Below are positions 42,801 through 53,609 of a stretch of 64,000 bases of DNA, piece after piece. The notes beneath the pieces are model-generated. The model had not been told where the DNA came from and did not search any database. It worked only from the letters and a program-made list of their open reading frames with translations. The translations under genes were made by a program, and so were the position numbers. How positions within the stretch are numbered: position 1 is the stretch's first letter; each line of letters starts with the position of its first letter. Origin of the DNA: Stramonita haemastoma (Eukaryota; Mollusca; Gastropoda; Neogastropoda; Muricidae); the NCBI GenBank assembly GCA_030674155.1, contig CM060342.1, forward strand, positions 22,446,974 through 22,510,973. Reading direction: 5' to 3'.

Positions 42801-43870
42801 GATGTTGATGTTGATAAACTCTTAATGATGATGAAGTCTTGGCACTGATAAAGTCTTGGCGTTGATAAAGATTTGGATTTGATGAAGTCTTGGTGATGAT
42901 GAAATTCTGGTGGTAGCATTGACAGGTTTATATATTCTGGTGATGATTAAAATCCCGTGGAGATGTTTAGGTGATGACAAAGTCTCAGCAATGATGAAGT
43001 CTTCATGATAATGAACTTTTGATAATGACAAAGACTTGCCACTTGACAATGACGAAGTCTTTGCGTTAATGTAATGAAGTCCTGGTGTTGATGAAGTCTT
43101 GGTGATGATAAAAATCTTGGTGCTGATGAAGTCTTAAAAGTTAAAGTTAAAGTCTGTCCCGAGCCATAAGGCTCATCAGGCCGGTGCTTATCCCGGTTTC
43201 TGTGGCGTTAAGCGACTGAGAGTCATAGACTCCCCCCTGGATAGGACGCCAGTCTATCGCAGGGTTAACCCCCAACACAAGGTTGGTACCCCTTTTACAC
43301 CTGGGTGGGGTGAGTGATGAAGTCTTGGTGATGATAAAAATGTTGATGATAAAAATCTTGGTGTTGATGAAGTCCTGGTGTTGATGAAGTCTTGGTGATG
43401 ATGAAGTCCTGGTAATGATAAAATCTTGGTGCTGATGAAGTCTTGGTGATGATAAAAATGTTGGTAATGATAAAAATCTTGGTGTTGATGAAGTCCTGGT
43501 GCTGACGAATCTTGGTGATGATAAAAATGTTCGTAATGATAAAAATATTGGTGTTGATGAAGTCTTGGTGATGATGAAGTCTTGGTGATGATGAAATCTT
43601 GGTGATGATAAAAATCTTGGTGCTGATGAAGTCCTGGTGATGATTAAGTCCTGGTGTTCATGAAGTCTTGGTGATGATGAAGTCTTGGTGTTGATACATG
43701 AAGTCTCGACCATGACGAAGTTTTGGCATTGACAAAGCTTTGGCAATGATGAAGTTTTCAAAATGATGAAGTCCTGGAGATGATGAAGTCTTGGCAACAA
43801 TGCAGATGGTGATGTCTCAGCAAAGATGAAGTCCTGACAATGGTGAAGTTTTCAGTCCTGGTGATAAGTC
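42801..43870 (-). repeat. 17-bp tract, variant B, with nested SINE fragment
   Basis: Monomers of TCTTGGTGATGATGAAG and TCTTGGTGATGATAAAAA. The tract is interrupted at 43137-43318 by an unrelated element. The acceptor-like TTCTTATTGTCCTCAG sits at 43871. Confidence 0.85.
43137..43318. mobile_element. Dispersed repeat fragment within the B tract
   Basis: GC-richer than its surroundings. It contains GTCTGTCCCGAGCC, GGTGCTTATCCCGGTTTCTG, CTGGATAGGACGCCAGTC and ACACCTGGGTGGGGTGAGTG. This matches, from general knowledge, a repeat family widespread in marine invertebrate genomes. It is absent from the homologous tract of S1, so it inserted after duplication. Confidence 0.7.
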
Positions 43871-44404
43871 CTGAGGACAATAAGAACATAAATACATTAT
43901 CATCTCAAAACAAAACTTTTAGTGTGTGGATATTTTTAAAACATTTTACCTTATAGCTATCATCACATTGATAAAAAATCTCTTTGAAAAATCTCCCTCT
44001 CATCTACATTTGATGCAATTTCCTTTTTCTCTTTTTCCAGCACCTTCCTCCCCCTCCTTTCCCACACAGTGGAGTTTGTAACGAACAAAACAAAATTATA
44101 TACTGACATCAAGAAAGAAGATGCACATACACACAAAACATAGCACAGTATAACATCAATGCATCATAACTTTATGTATCCTACATACCTGTCATACTTT
44201 TTTTTTCAGTTTTATTAGATACATTTCTGTCTCTAAAAAAAAAAACAAAAAAAAAAACTCTACTCTTTAGAATACACATTATGTGAATGTCACTAATCTT
44301 CAAGAGCTGTGTTATCAGGCACTTTATCCACAGGGTGATATCAGATCAAGTACATACAACGCTATTTATACAAAGAATGAAGAGGATAGGTGACACAACC
44401 ATAC

Positions 44405-44537
44405 CTTGAAGGAAACTGGTAAAACTTGACTTTTGAAGTCCTGGCAATGAAGATCTTGCAGCAATGAAGAAGTCCTTGCAGTGATGAAGAAGTCCTTGCA
44501 GTGATGAACAAGTCCCTGAGAAGTTCTGGCAATGATC
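44405..44537 (-). repeat. Short 20-mer block (41-46 kb unit, block 3)
   Basis: Boundaries GATTGCCAG and TTCAAG/GTATGG are intact. It contains two to three GTCCTTGCAGTGATGAAGAA monomers. Confidence 0.75.
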
Positions 44538-44914
44538 CTGGCAATCACACATAAAGGAATAGCTTGTTATCTAAAAATAAAACAACAACAAATCTGTGTA
44601 GGTGATGAGCAAACCATTTAAAATTAAAGGAATAAAATATCAAGAAGGAAATTATCGCATATTGCAGTACAGTAGTAATGTATTATGGCCTTCATTCTGC
44701 TCTTTATCTTCATACATTTTTTTTTCTTTTTACAATTTTAATCTCTGTATTTTTATTTACAACTCCCTCCCCCAACTTCAGAATATACAGAATGTAAATC
44801 GTAAACAATTTCAAGAGCAGTATCATCAGAGAACTTGATCACACAGTGCCATCTGATCTAGAGCAGTCTAAACTGTTTGCATATAAAAATGAATGCAACG
44901 AGTGACAGAACCTT

Positions 44915-45178
44915 CTAAAGTCCCGATGTTGATGAAGTCCTGGTGTTGATGAAGTCCTGGTGTTGATGAAGTCCTGGTGTTGATGAAGTGAAGTCCTGGT
45001 GTTGATGAAATCCTGGTGTTGATGAAGTCCTGGTGTTGATGAAGTCCTGGTGTTGATGAAATGAAGTCCTGGTGTTAGTGAAGTCCTGGTGTTGATGAAG
45101 TCCTGGTGTTGATGAAGTACTGAGGGTGATGATGACTGAAGTCAGAGAGATGATGAAATATCTTGCGATGATGAGATT
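44915..45178 (-). repeat. 17-mer block with lost donor (41-46 kb unit, block 4)
   Basis: About 12 monomers of TCCTGGTGTTGATGAAG. The acceptor-like CTTTGACAG is present. A deletion has removed the donor-like junction: GACAGAACC is followed directly by TTCTAAAGTCC. Confidence 0.8.
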
Positions 45179-45564
45179 CTGTCAAAGAAATATATAAGAA
45201 TACATTATTACCTGGAAATAGAACATTGGAGCAGTTTATGAACAAGGCAATTAAAAGAAATGAAATAAACAACACCAAGAAGAACCAAATCATCACTGAC
45301 CACAATACAGTATAACATTAATGCATTCTGACTTCATGCAGTCTCATTTCTTGTAACATTTTTTTTTACAATTCTATTCAGTACATTTCTATTTACAGAA
45401 ATCTCAACTTATTTATAATACACACAGTGTTAATGTCATTAACTTCTAAGAGCAGTGTCACCAATGCACTTATCAACAATGTCTTACCATATCCAGTTCA
45501 TTTAAGATTTTTTTAAAAAAAAGAAAAAAGAAAAGAATAAAAAGGACAGGCAACAGAAACATAC

Positions 45565-46300
45565 CTTGAGGGGAACCAGTAAAAGGTGATTTCTGAAGTC
45601 CTGGCAATGAAGGCATCCTTGCAGTGATGAAGAAGATCTTGAAATGATGAAGACGTCCTTGTGGTGAAGATGTCCTTGATGTGATGAAGTCCTTGTAGTG
45701 ATGAAGAAGTCCTTATAGTGATGACAAAGTCCTTGTATTTATGAAGATGTGTTTGTGGTGATGAAGAAGTCCTTGTGGCAATGAAGAAGTCCTTGTGGCA
45801 ATAAAGAAGTCCTTGCAGTGATGAAGTCCTGGCAATGAAGAAGTGCTGGCAATGAAGCATTATTTGCAATGAAGAAGTCCTTGCAATGAAGTCCTGGTAA
45901 CGAAGAAGTGCTGGCAATGATGAAGTCCTGGCAATGAAGAAGTCCTGGCAATCAAGAAGTCCTGGCAAAGAAGAAGTTCTTGCAGCGATGCGATTCTTGT
46001 GGTAATGAAAACATCTTTGCAATGAAGAAGCCCTCGCAATGAAGACATTCGTGCAATAAAGAAGTCCTTGCTCTCATGAAGTAGTCCTTGCAGCAATAAG
46101 ATTGAGGAACTGAAGAAACTCTTGCACCAAAGAAGTCCTTGCAGAGATTACGTCCTTGCAGTGAGGAAGTCCTTGCAGCAATTAGGTAGTCCTTGCCGCG
46201 ACAAAAATGTCCTTGCCGAGATGAAAAGTCCTTGCAGTGATGATGAAGTCCTTGCAGTGAGGAAGAAGTCCTTGTACCAATGAAGACCCAACAGATGGAA
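45565..46300 (-). repeat. 20-mer block (41-46 kb unit, block 5)
   Basis: Heterogeneous monomers, including AATGAAGAAGTGCTGGC types as in A2. The donor-like junction is CCTCAAG/GTATGT. Confidence 0.8.
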
Positions 46301-46454
46301 AATTTATCAGTAATAGATACATAGATTATTGCTTATCCAGGACAGATCAATACTCAAGATTATCAGGCAGCAACACAAACTATACTGCCATCTTAAGACC
46401 ATCTTATGGTGATTTTCACACACATACAGTGAGATGTATACTCCAACCTACTTT

Positions 46455-46925
46455 TTCACATATTCTTTTTTTTTCCCTTTTTTTTGTGGGGCCCCCAACC
46501 ACCTTTTCTTTTCCCCTTGATTTTTATCTTTTTTTTCTTTCTTTTTTTGTGGGGCCTCCAACCACCTTTTCTTTTCCCCTTTATTTTTTTCTTTTCTTTT
46601 CTTTTCTTTTTTTGTGGGGCCTCCAACCACCTTTTCTTTTCCCCTTTATTTTTTTCTTTTCTTTTCTTTTCTTTTTTTGTGGGGCCTCCAACCACCTTTT
46701 CTTTTCCCCTTTATTTTTTTCTTTTCTTTTCTTTTCTTTTTTTGTGGGGTCTCCAACCACCTTTTCTTTTCCCCTTCTTTGTGGGGCCCCCAACCACCTT
46801 TTCTTTTCCCCTTTATTTTTTTCTTTTCTTTTCTTTCTTTTTTTGTGGGGCCCCCAACCACCTTTTCTTTTCCCCTTTTTTGTGGGGCCTCCAACCACCT
46901 TTTCTTTTCCCCATTTTTTTAAAAA
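46455..46925. repeat. Pyrimidine block repeat (S3)
   Basis: Ten cores. A composite of core plus CTTTATTTTTTTC plus a TTTTC pentamer run is repeated several times, making a period near 66 bp. Confidence 0.92.
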
Positions 46926-47269
46926 TCTATTTTCATTTTCTAACATCCAACATTCACATCACGTACATAAAGACTCATTAAAAAAGTAAACAGAAAAAAG
47001 ATCAAACAAAATCATGTACTACTACTACTAAACAACAGGATAAAAAAAATAAATAAATAAAAACATACAACAAACTATCCATCCAAACTGAAGTTCTGTT
47101 ATCATTAAGACATAATGAGCATTCTGTTTTGAAGAAGCACGTATTACAGTAATGCCAATGTGGAGCTGGTTTTACAACAGAACCAAGAGTGCTGCTTCAA
47201 ACAATTATGTCATGGCAACACATCTGTGATAATCCAAAACAACTCCAGTGCACAAACTATCCCTCACAG

Positions 47270-47305
47270 CACACACACACACACACACACACGCGCGCAT
47301 CCACA

Positions 47306-47363
<58 letters not shown>

Positions 47364-47377
47364 GCACCACACACATA
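47270..47377. repeat. (CA)n with CGCGCG interruptions
   Basis: Over 40 CA units interrupted by ACGCGCGCATCC and ACGCACGCACC. It holds the conserved C-type position. Confidence 0.95.
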
Positions 47378-47429
47378 CAATCTTGTTTACAGTCACAGCA
47401 TTGCGCTTGCGCTTTTCTCCATTCTTTGG

Positions 47430-47700
47430 TTAAAGCTCCAACGCTCACCAAAGGTGAAACTCTGTGCATGTTGACTGTTTTTGCCCACCCTGAAGGTAGC
47501 AGCATTCCAACTTCAGGGATGTATGCTGGGTATGTTTGGGTTTCCCTAACCCATGGAACGCTGACCTAAAGTACAGGATCTTTAACCTGCATCACTGATC
47601 ATCTGTATGTGTATAGAAATGAAGGGAACTAAGGCACTGGCAGGTCTGCCTTTTGGAAGAGTTGGCTATTGTGTCTCATTAGGAACAGATGACACAGAGA
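47430..47700 (-). mobile_element. SINE pieces after the (CA)n tract
   Basis: 47430-47620 matches 41790-41980 closely (TGAAGGTAGCAGCATTCCAA, GGGATGTATGCTGGGTATG). It then changes abruptly to the body of the main SINE (GCCTTTTGGAAGAGTTGGC, AACAGATGACA) at about 47650. That second piece is in plus orientation. Confidence 0.6.
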
Positions 47701-47749
47701 GATACACAACCTCTAATCTTCATTCAAATATACCTGAATACCCCCCTAC

Positions 47750-48344
47750 TTTCTCCAAAATGTCCATTTTTCTCAAATTTCATCCCTCCCCATACCTCTT
47801 TACTGGTTTCAGAACAGAATAGTGACCACTGTGTCCATGTACCATTGCATCCTCATGTCAGTGTAATCACATGCAGGGTAAGGGTCAGGTAAGTGTAACG
47901 AGTTAGTACCAGGTTATGGTTAGGATTAGTAGTTGGGTCTAGACAGGTCAATTTGTGTATGCATGTATGTATGAATTAATGCATGTGGACATACTGGCAT
48001 CTGGACACCATGGTACTCAATTTTTTCACAAACTACAATTCCCATCAAAATCAGGGGGTAGTTCTGATCTTTTTTTTTTTTACCCAAAAACCAAAATATT
48101 AAAATGGTTCCAAGGCTTTTTTTTTAACCCAACATCCCAAAATGGCTACAAGGCTTATTCTTTTTTTTTATCCTTACACCAAAGAAAAGGCTCCATGGCT
48201 GAATATTTTTTTAATTCATCAAAAATACTAATCTAAAATTTTGTTTATGCTACTTGGCTCTAACTTTGCCTTAATTACTGATGAGCACGTGCCGCCTAAA
48301 CCCTCATCAAAAGTAACCTTTTAAACTTGACACAAGGAGGAGGG
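47750..48344. other. Non-tandem segment, partly duplicated from S0
   Basis: 47750-48000 matches 1800-2060. 48050-48180 has two approximate copies of a phrase with AAAATGGCTNCAAGGCTT. No exon or gene is recognised. Confidence 0.55.
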
Positions 48345-48735
48345 TAGCAGGACGGTTAAGATGTTTGCCTGCCAACAAGTAAACCGAGGTTCTTGGTTTG
48401 ATCCCCAGCCTTGTCCTTTCTTCCCAGTTTGACAAAAAAAATTGAACTAAATGTCAAAGTCCTTTGGATGAGACTATAAACGAAGGCCCTGTATGCAAAT
48501 GCATGCAGAACATTTTTGCCCATATTAAAAAGCCTGTTTCACCTTTTGGAAGTGTAGGCCATTGTGTGCTGGTGGGAACGGATGACAGAAAAACAAAACC
48601 AGCATACATACAGATGTTGTGTCTAGACACCATTCCCGAAATTAGAACGCGGCTATCTAAATGGTGGGGGGAAAAAAAGTCGCAAATGCATAAATCTCAT
48701 CACTGGTGAACCTCACAGCTGTAACCAAGGAATGG
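48345..48735 (+). mobile_element. Full-length tRNA-headed SINE
   Basis: The head is GGTAGCAGGACGGTTAAGAT (A-box) and the B-box TTCTTGGTTTGATCCCC. The body continues through TCCTTTGGATGAGACTATAA, CCTTTTGGAAGTGTAGGCCA and GGGAACGGATGACA. The 3' domain has AACGCGGCTATCTAAATGG and CACTGGTGAACC. It is the most complete plus-strand copy in the left part of the window. Confidence 0.85.
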
Positions 48736-49254
48736 GGGAAAAAGGAAAAAACTGCACACAAAATCTCACTGGAAATTTCATATACTCATGTTTGATTACT
48801 GTAAACTTCCCTTCCTCTCGTGCAAGTATATATACATACACACATTATATACATACACATACATACAAAATATATACATAATATATATTGGTTTTTCCTG
48901 TGTAACATATGTGATCAGATTATATTTTCATTATGATCTTAACACCCCCCCAAAAAAAAAAAATCAAAGTACAGTAAGTACACAGGCTAACAACATTCAG
49001 ACTATTTTCCCTGAGGTATCAAACATTGTTTCAGGGGGCCAGGGGGAGAAGGACCAAGTTTTTTGTTCACTTTTCTTTCCTTTTGTGAGGCCTCCCACCT
49101 ATTTCTTTTCTCCATATTCTTTGTTGTTTATTTGGGAAGAAAGGGAAGTGAGGTGGGGGGGGGGGGGGGGGAGAGAAGAGGTGCTAGGATACTATTTCTT
49201 TCTTTTCCTAGAAAAAAATGAAAAAGTCGTGAAGACAAAGTATTGATGTTGCAA
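48736..49254. other. Low-complexity interval before the last B tract
   Basis: Contains ATACAT-rich sequence (48825-48890), a degenerate pyrimidine core at 49085 (GTGAGGCCTCCCACC) and a run of about 16 G at 49157-49172. No gene is seen. Confidence 0.55.
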
Positions 49255-50650
49255 GTCTTTGATATAATGAAGTCTTGGTGATGATGAAGTCTTGGTGATG
49301 ATGAAGTCTTGGTGATTATGAAGTGAAGTCTTGGTGATGATGAAGTCTTGGTGATGATGAAGTGAAGTCTTGGTGATGATGAAGTCTTGGTGATGATGTG
49401 ATGATGAAGTCTTGGTGATGATGAAGTCTTGGTGATGATGAAGTGAAGTCTTGGTGATGATGAAGTCTTGGTGATGATGAAGTGAAGTCTTGGTGATGAT
49501 GAAGTCTTGGTGATGATGTATATGTAAGTCTTGTGTGATGATGAAGTCTTGGTGATGATGTGATGATGAAGTCTTGGGATGATGTGATGATAGTTTTAGT
49601 GATGATGAAGTCTTGGTGATGATGATGTGAAGTCTTGGATGATGTGATGATGAAGTCTTGGTGATGATGTGATGATGAGTCTTGTGATGTGATGATGAAG
49701 TCTTGGTGATGTTGATGGAAGTCTTGGTAAATGATGATCTTGTGATGATGAAGTCTTGGTGATGCTGTGATGATGAAGTCTTGGTGATGTGTGATGATGA
49801 AGTCTTGGTGATGATGAATGAAGTCTTGGTGATTGTGATGATGAAGTCTTGGTGATGATGTGATGATGAAGTCTTGGTGATGATGTGATGAAGATCTTGG
49901 TGATGATGAAGTCATTGGTGTAATGCTGTGATGATGAAGTCTTGGCTGATGATGTGATAATGAAGTCTTGGCGATGATGTGATAATGAAGTCTTGGTGTG
50001 ATGAGTTGTGATGATGATATGAAGTCTTGGTGATGATGTGATGATGAAGTCTTGGTGATGTGATGATGAAGTCTTGGTGATGATGTGATGATGAGGTCAT
50101 TAATGATGAAGTCTTGGTGATGCTGTGATGATGAAGTCTTGGTGATGATGTGATGATGAAGTCATCATAATGATGAGTCATGGTGATGCTTGTGATGATG
50201 AAGTCTTGGTGATGATGTGATGATGAAGTCTTCATAATGATGAAGTCTTGGAGATGATGATGTCTTGGCGATGATGTAATGTGAAGTCTTCATAATGATA
50301 GTCTTGGTGATGATAAAGTCTTGGTGATGATGTGATGATGAAGTCTTGGTGTTGATGAAGTAGTCTTGTATGATGAAGTCGTGATGATGAAGTCTTGGTG
50401 ATGATGAAGACTTGGTGATGATGTAGTCTTGGTGATGATGTGATGATGAAGTCTGGTGATGATGAAGTGAAGTCTTGGTGATGAAGTCTTGGTGATGAAG
50501 TCTTGGTGATAAAGTCTTGGTGAAAAAGTCTTGCATTAAATAAGTTTTGGATTTGATGAAGTCTTGGTGATGAAGTCTTGGTGATGAAAGTCTTGGTGAT
50601 GAAGTCTTGGTGATAAGTCTTGGTAAAGTCTTGGTGATGAAGTCTTAGCA
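49255..50650 (-). repeat. 17-bp tract, variant B, degraded register
   Basis: About 80 monomers of TCTTGGTGATGATGAAG, but unlike the tracts of A1-A7 the register is broken every few units by GTGATGATGTGATGATG fusions and single-base losses (AGTCTTGTGATG, GGGATGATG). Minus frames are interrupted by shifts. This could be natural decay at the array edge or consensus error in a long simple tract. Confidence 0.85.
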
Positions 50651-50850
50651 TTGATAAGTTTAGGATTTGATGAAGTCTTGTGATGATGAAGTTTTGGTGT
50701 AGCATTGACAGGTTTATATATATTCTGGTGATGATTAAAGTCCCGTGGAGATGTTTAGGTGACAATAAAGTCTCAGCAATGATGAAGTCTTCATGTTAAA
50801 GAACTGTTGATAATGACAAAGGACTTGCATTGATAAAGTTATTGACAAGG
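50651..50850. other. Flank shared by the B tracts
   Basis: Non-tandem sequence with GTAGCATTGACAGGTTTATA and AGTCCCGTGGAGATGTTTAG, repeated at 13680-13760 and 42910-42980. Confidence 0.7.
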
Positions 50851-51250
50851 AGGAAGTCCTGGTGGTGATGAAGTCCTGGTGTTGGTTAAGTCCTGGTGTT
50901 GGTGAAGTCCTGGTGTTGGTGAAGTCTGATGAAGTCCTGTGTTGATGAAGTCCTGGTGTTGCTGAAATCCTGATAAAGTCCTGGTGTTGATGAAGTCCTG
51001 GTGTTGATGAAGTCCTTGGTGTTGGTGAAATCTGATAAAGTCCTGGTGTTGATGAAGTCCTGGTGTTGATGAAGTCCTGGTGTTGGTGAAATCCTGATTA
51101 AAGTCCTGGTGTTGATGAAGTCCTGGTGTTGATGAAGTCTGGTGTTGGTGAAATCTGATTAAGTCCTGGTGTTGATGAAGTCTAGTGTTGATGAAGTCCT
51201 GGTGTTGATAAAGTCCTGGTGTTGATGAAGAGCTGGTGTTGATAAGTCTT
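50851..51250 (-). repeat. 17-mer block GTTGATGAAGTCCTG, degraded
   Basis: About 22 monomers with recurrent GAAATCCTGATTAAAGTCC junctions every fourth to fifth unit and several single-base deletions. The minus peptide is of the HQHQDFINTRTSSTPGL type but shifts frame. Confidence 0.85.
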
Positions 51251-51478
51251 GGCATTGAGGAAGTCTTGGTTGATGATGAAGTTTTGGCCTTGACAAAGTT
51301 GTGGCGACAATGTAGTCTTCATAATGATGAAGTCTTGGAGGTGATGAGTCTTGGCATTGAGGAAGTCTTGGAGAGATGAAGTCTTGGTGTTGACAAAATC
51401 TGGCAACAATGCAGATGGAGATGTCTCAGCTAAGATGAAGTCCTGACAATGGTGAAGTTTTAAGGCCTGGTGATAACC
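51251..51478 (-). repeat. Terminal diverged exon-like segment of the array
   Basis: In minus order this is the first array block. After a TGTTCTTATTGTCCCTCAG acceptor-like sequence, one frame reads GYHQALKLHHCQDFILAETS and onward with only loosely repeated HxQDFI motifs. It may be close to the ancestral non-tandem version of the B block. Homologous first segments at 14297 and 43870 are similarly loose. Confidence 0.6.
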
Positions 51479-52180
51479 CTGAGGGACAATAAGAACATGA
51501 AATACATTATTCTCAAACATACCTTTTTTTTTAATTTCAAAAATATTCAACCCCATAACCATCATCACATTGATAAAAAAAATCCTTTTAAAATTCTCCT
51601 TCTCATATAGTTTCATGCAATTTCCTTTTTTCTCTTCCCCTCACCTTCCTCCCCTTCCTTTCCCACCCCCTCTCCCTCCCTTCTGCCTGCATTATCAGGA
51701 ATTAATTTTTTTATTTAAAAGCTGAAATGATTTTAGAATAACACTGCTGCTGCTTTGAATCTTTTGCTGTTTTTTTTGTTTGTTTGTTCCTTGGCTGTAA
51801 CACCAATGTTCACCAATGGTGAGATTTTCCATACAGCGAAAATCAGTTTCATCGTTCGCCTATTTTTTTTCAATCTTCCTTTCACAGAATATTCTTACTT
51901 ATACATTCAAATTCTTTTGCATGCAGCCCACAATCAGAAGGTTGACAGGCAGTTTAGACAATCACCTACCTAACTTGAAGAGATTAAATAGTGAAACAAT
52001 GCAATGACAATGTTGGGTGGACTATTAAAAAAAAAAAAATTAAGAAAACAAATTTGACCAGACATATGTACCTTTAAAGAATAGCCAGGGATTTTCTTAT
52101 GGGTATGCATCAATTTATTCAGTGATATAAATGGAACGCTTTAGATTATGGGATTTCAGTAGGCAACAGGACAGGTTGAT
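51479..52180. other. Single-copy flank, nothing recognised
   Basis: AT-rich sequence right of the array. Short open frames exist, but none with good start context and splice sites. No repeat family is recognised. Confidence 0.5.
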
Positions 52181-52182
52181 AT

Positions 52183-52204
52183 CCCCCCCCCCCCCCCCCC
52201 CCCC
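52183..52204. repeat. Poly(C) run
   Basis: Twenty-two cytosines. Similar runs occur at 3676 and, as G, at 49157 and 56903. Length should be treated with caution. Confidence 0.9.
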
Positions 52205-52525
52205 AGTACTCTGCTTCTCACACAAACGGTACCACCAAGGAAAACGATTCTCTATCAGTAGGGAAATATTGATTAATGTCAGGTAGGCCTAAGGATTCTG
52301 CACTGGGACTTGGGGACTTGGGGGGCAGGCTCCACACTGGCCATTTTCAAAATGTGTCTGGTGTTCATGCAGCGTGGCTGGGCAAGTTCAGCATAAAATG
52401 CGTGTAAAACTCAAAATATAAAAAAAAACGAAGAAAAAACGTTTATATACAGATTGTAGCTTTGAAGCAACATTCATTATTTGCAACTTTGCACGCTTAC
52501 CAATGTTTGAGCTATCCCAGCACCA

Positions 52526-52540
52526 TCGCAAAATGGCGGC
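52526..52540 (+). promoter_or_regulatory. YY1-like motif
   Basis: GCAAAATGGCGGCTTTT matches the AAnATGGCGGC consensus of YY1, which often sits just downstream of start sites. The surrounding 300 bases are richer in CG than the array, with a CCAAT box near 52770. The ATG in the motif opens a short frame ending at TAG. No gene is tied to it. Confidence 0.35.
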
Positions 52541-52829
52541 TTTTCACACCCCTAGATCTCGCTAGGCCCCACGGCAGAGTAATTCTATATCTGTTAAACA
52601 TGGTCAAATATGTGCATGATTCTTTTTCCAGAAGAGCGAGTGCATAGAAAAATTACGTAAATCTAAGAATCTACATCTTTTAGAAACGCTGAATACGTTT
52701 ATTCATGGGTAAAATAACAAGTCTCGTTCTGAGAGTTCTGACGAAGTTTTCTGATTCACGCAGTGCGTGACCAATCAGAAACGAGTTTTCAAAATTGTTC
52801 CAGGCTACTTTCGGATCGTGGAGTATTGT

Positions 52830-53605
52830 TTATTTATTTATTTATTTTTATTTATTCTTTTATATCGAGGATAATGGAATAAAACACTCATGTGCTTTTT
52901 TACATCCAGTCCCCGTGTGAATGCAGTTTTGTAAATGTCATCTGTTCCCACCAGCACACAATGGCCTACTCTTATGAAAAGCCGAACAGGGTTTAACGGG
53001 CGCGCAAGATGTTCTGCGTGCGCTCGCACACGGGGTCTCGGTTTATAGTCTCACCCGAAGGACTTTGGGAGTCAGCACTGGTGTTAACTGATATTAACTA
53101 CAGGAGAAATGTGACGCTCCACCACATATTGAGACGGAGTGCACATGAGCTCAATTTTCAGTTATTGACATGTTATTAATGTGCAATAAAGTGGCTATCA
53201 AATACAAAAAACAGATTGAAAATCGGACAATTCTGTGCAACATTATTACAAATTGAAATGATAGACTGCAGGATGTGACAAAATGAGAAATGGGCAAGTT
53301 TACTTTAGTAACAGGTTGTCAGAATGAGTGCTTTGGTATTTTCAAAACACATTTAAAAGCAAAAGGAATGAAACTGATACCTTGATATTTCATTATAAGA
53401 TAAATAAACAGATCTAATTTAATAATCAATCAAAATCACAAAATTGACAACTTGACCCCCACCTACCTTTAAAGGCTCCTAGCGCAAAATTGGGTAATGT
53501 GCTAAGCGACTCATTTCGTGGTGGAGCGCCACAAATTGGGAATCGAACCCGGGTCGTCAAATTGCGAGCGCAATCTTCTTACCACTAGGCTATCCCCGCC
53601 CCCAT
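52830..53605 (-). mobile_element. tRNA-headed SINE split by a TIR element
   Basis: On the minus strand the head lies at 53537-53605 (GGGATAGCCTAGTGG-like A-box and GGTTCGATTCCC B-box). The body resumes at 53106 and runs to about 52840 through CCTTCGGGTGAGACTATAAA, CACACGGGGACTGGATGTAA and ATTCCATTATCC. The 422-bp element at 53111 sits between them, so the SINE is older than that insertion. Confidence 0.9.
53111..53532. mobile_element. 422-bp TIR element, second copy (AAAT duplication)
   Basis: Homologous to 36067-36489 but inverted: it begins GTGACGCTCCACCAC and ends GTGGTGGAGCGCCAC. It is flanked by AAAT on both sides (53107-53110 and 53533-53536). It is nested in a SINE. The two copies differ by scattered substitutions, so they are not from one recent event. 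Confidence 0.93.
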
Positions 53606-53609
53606 AAGC

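Larger units (their letters stand above)
40987..46300 (-). repeat. C-type higher-order unit at 41-46 kb
   Basis: Order: pyrimidine block, flank with poly(A) at 41440-41466, (CA)n, SINE, 42-mer array, variant B 17-mers, short block, 17-mer block, 20-mer block. It is the closest relative of S1. Intervals 43871-44404, 44538-44914 and 45179-45564 are non-tandem and intron-like. Confidence 0.75.
46301..51478 (-). repeat. C-type higher-order unit S3, last of the array
   Basis: Order: boundary segment, pyrimidine block, flank, (CA)n, SINE pieces, unique-looking 47.9-48.3 kb, SINE, variant B 17-mers, 17-mer block. It mirrors S0 at 0.6-3.0 kb. After 51478 no further array monomers occur. Confidence 0.75.
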
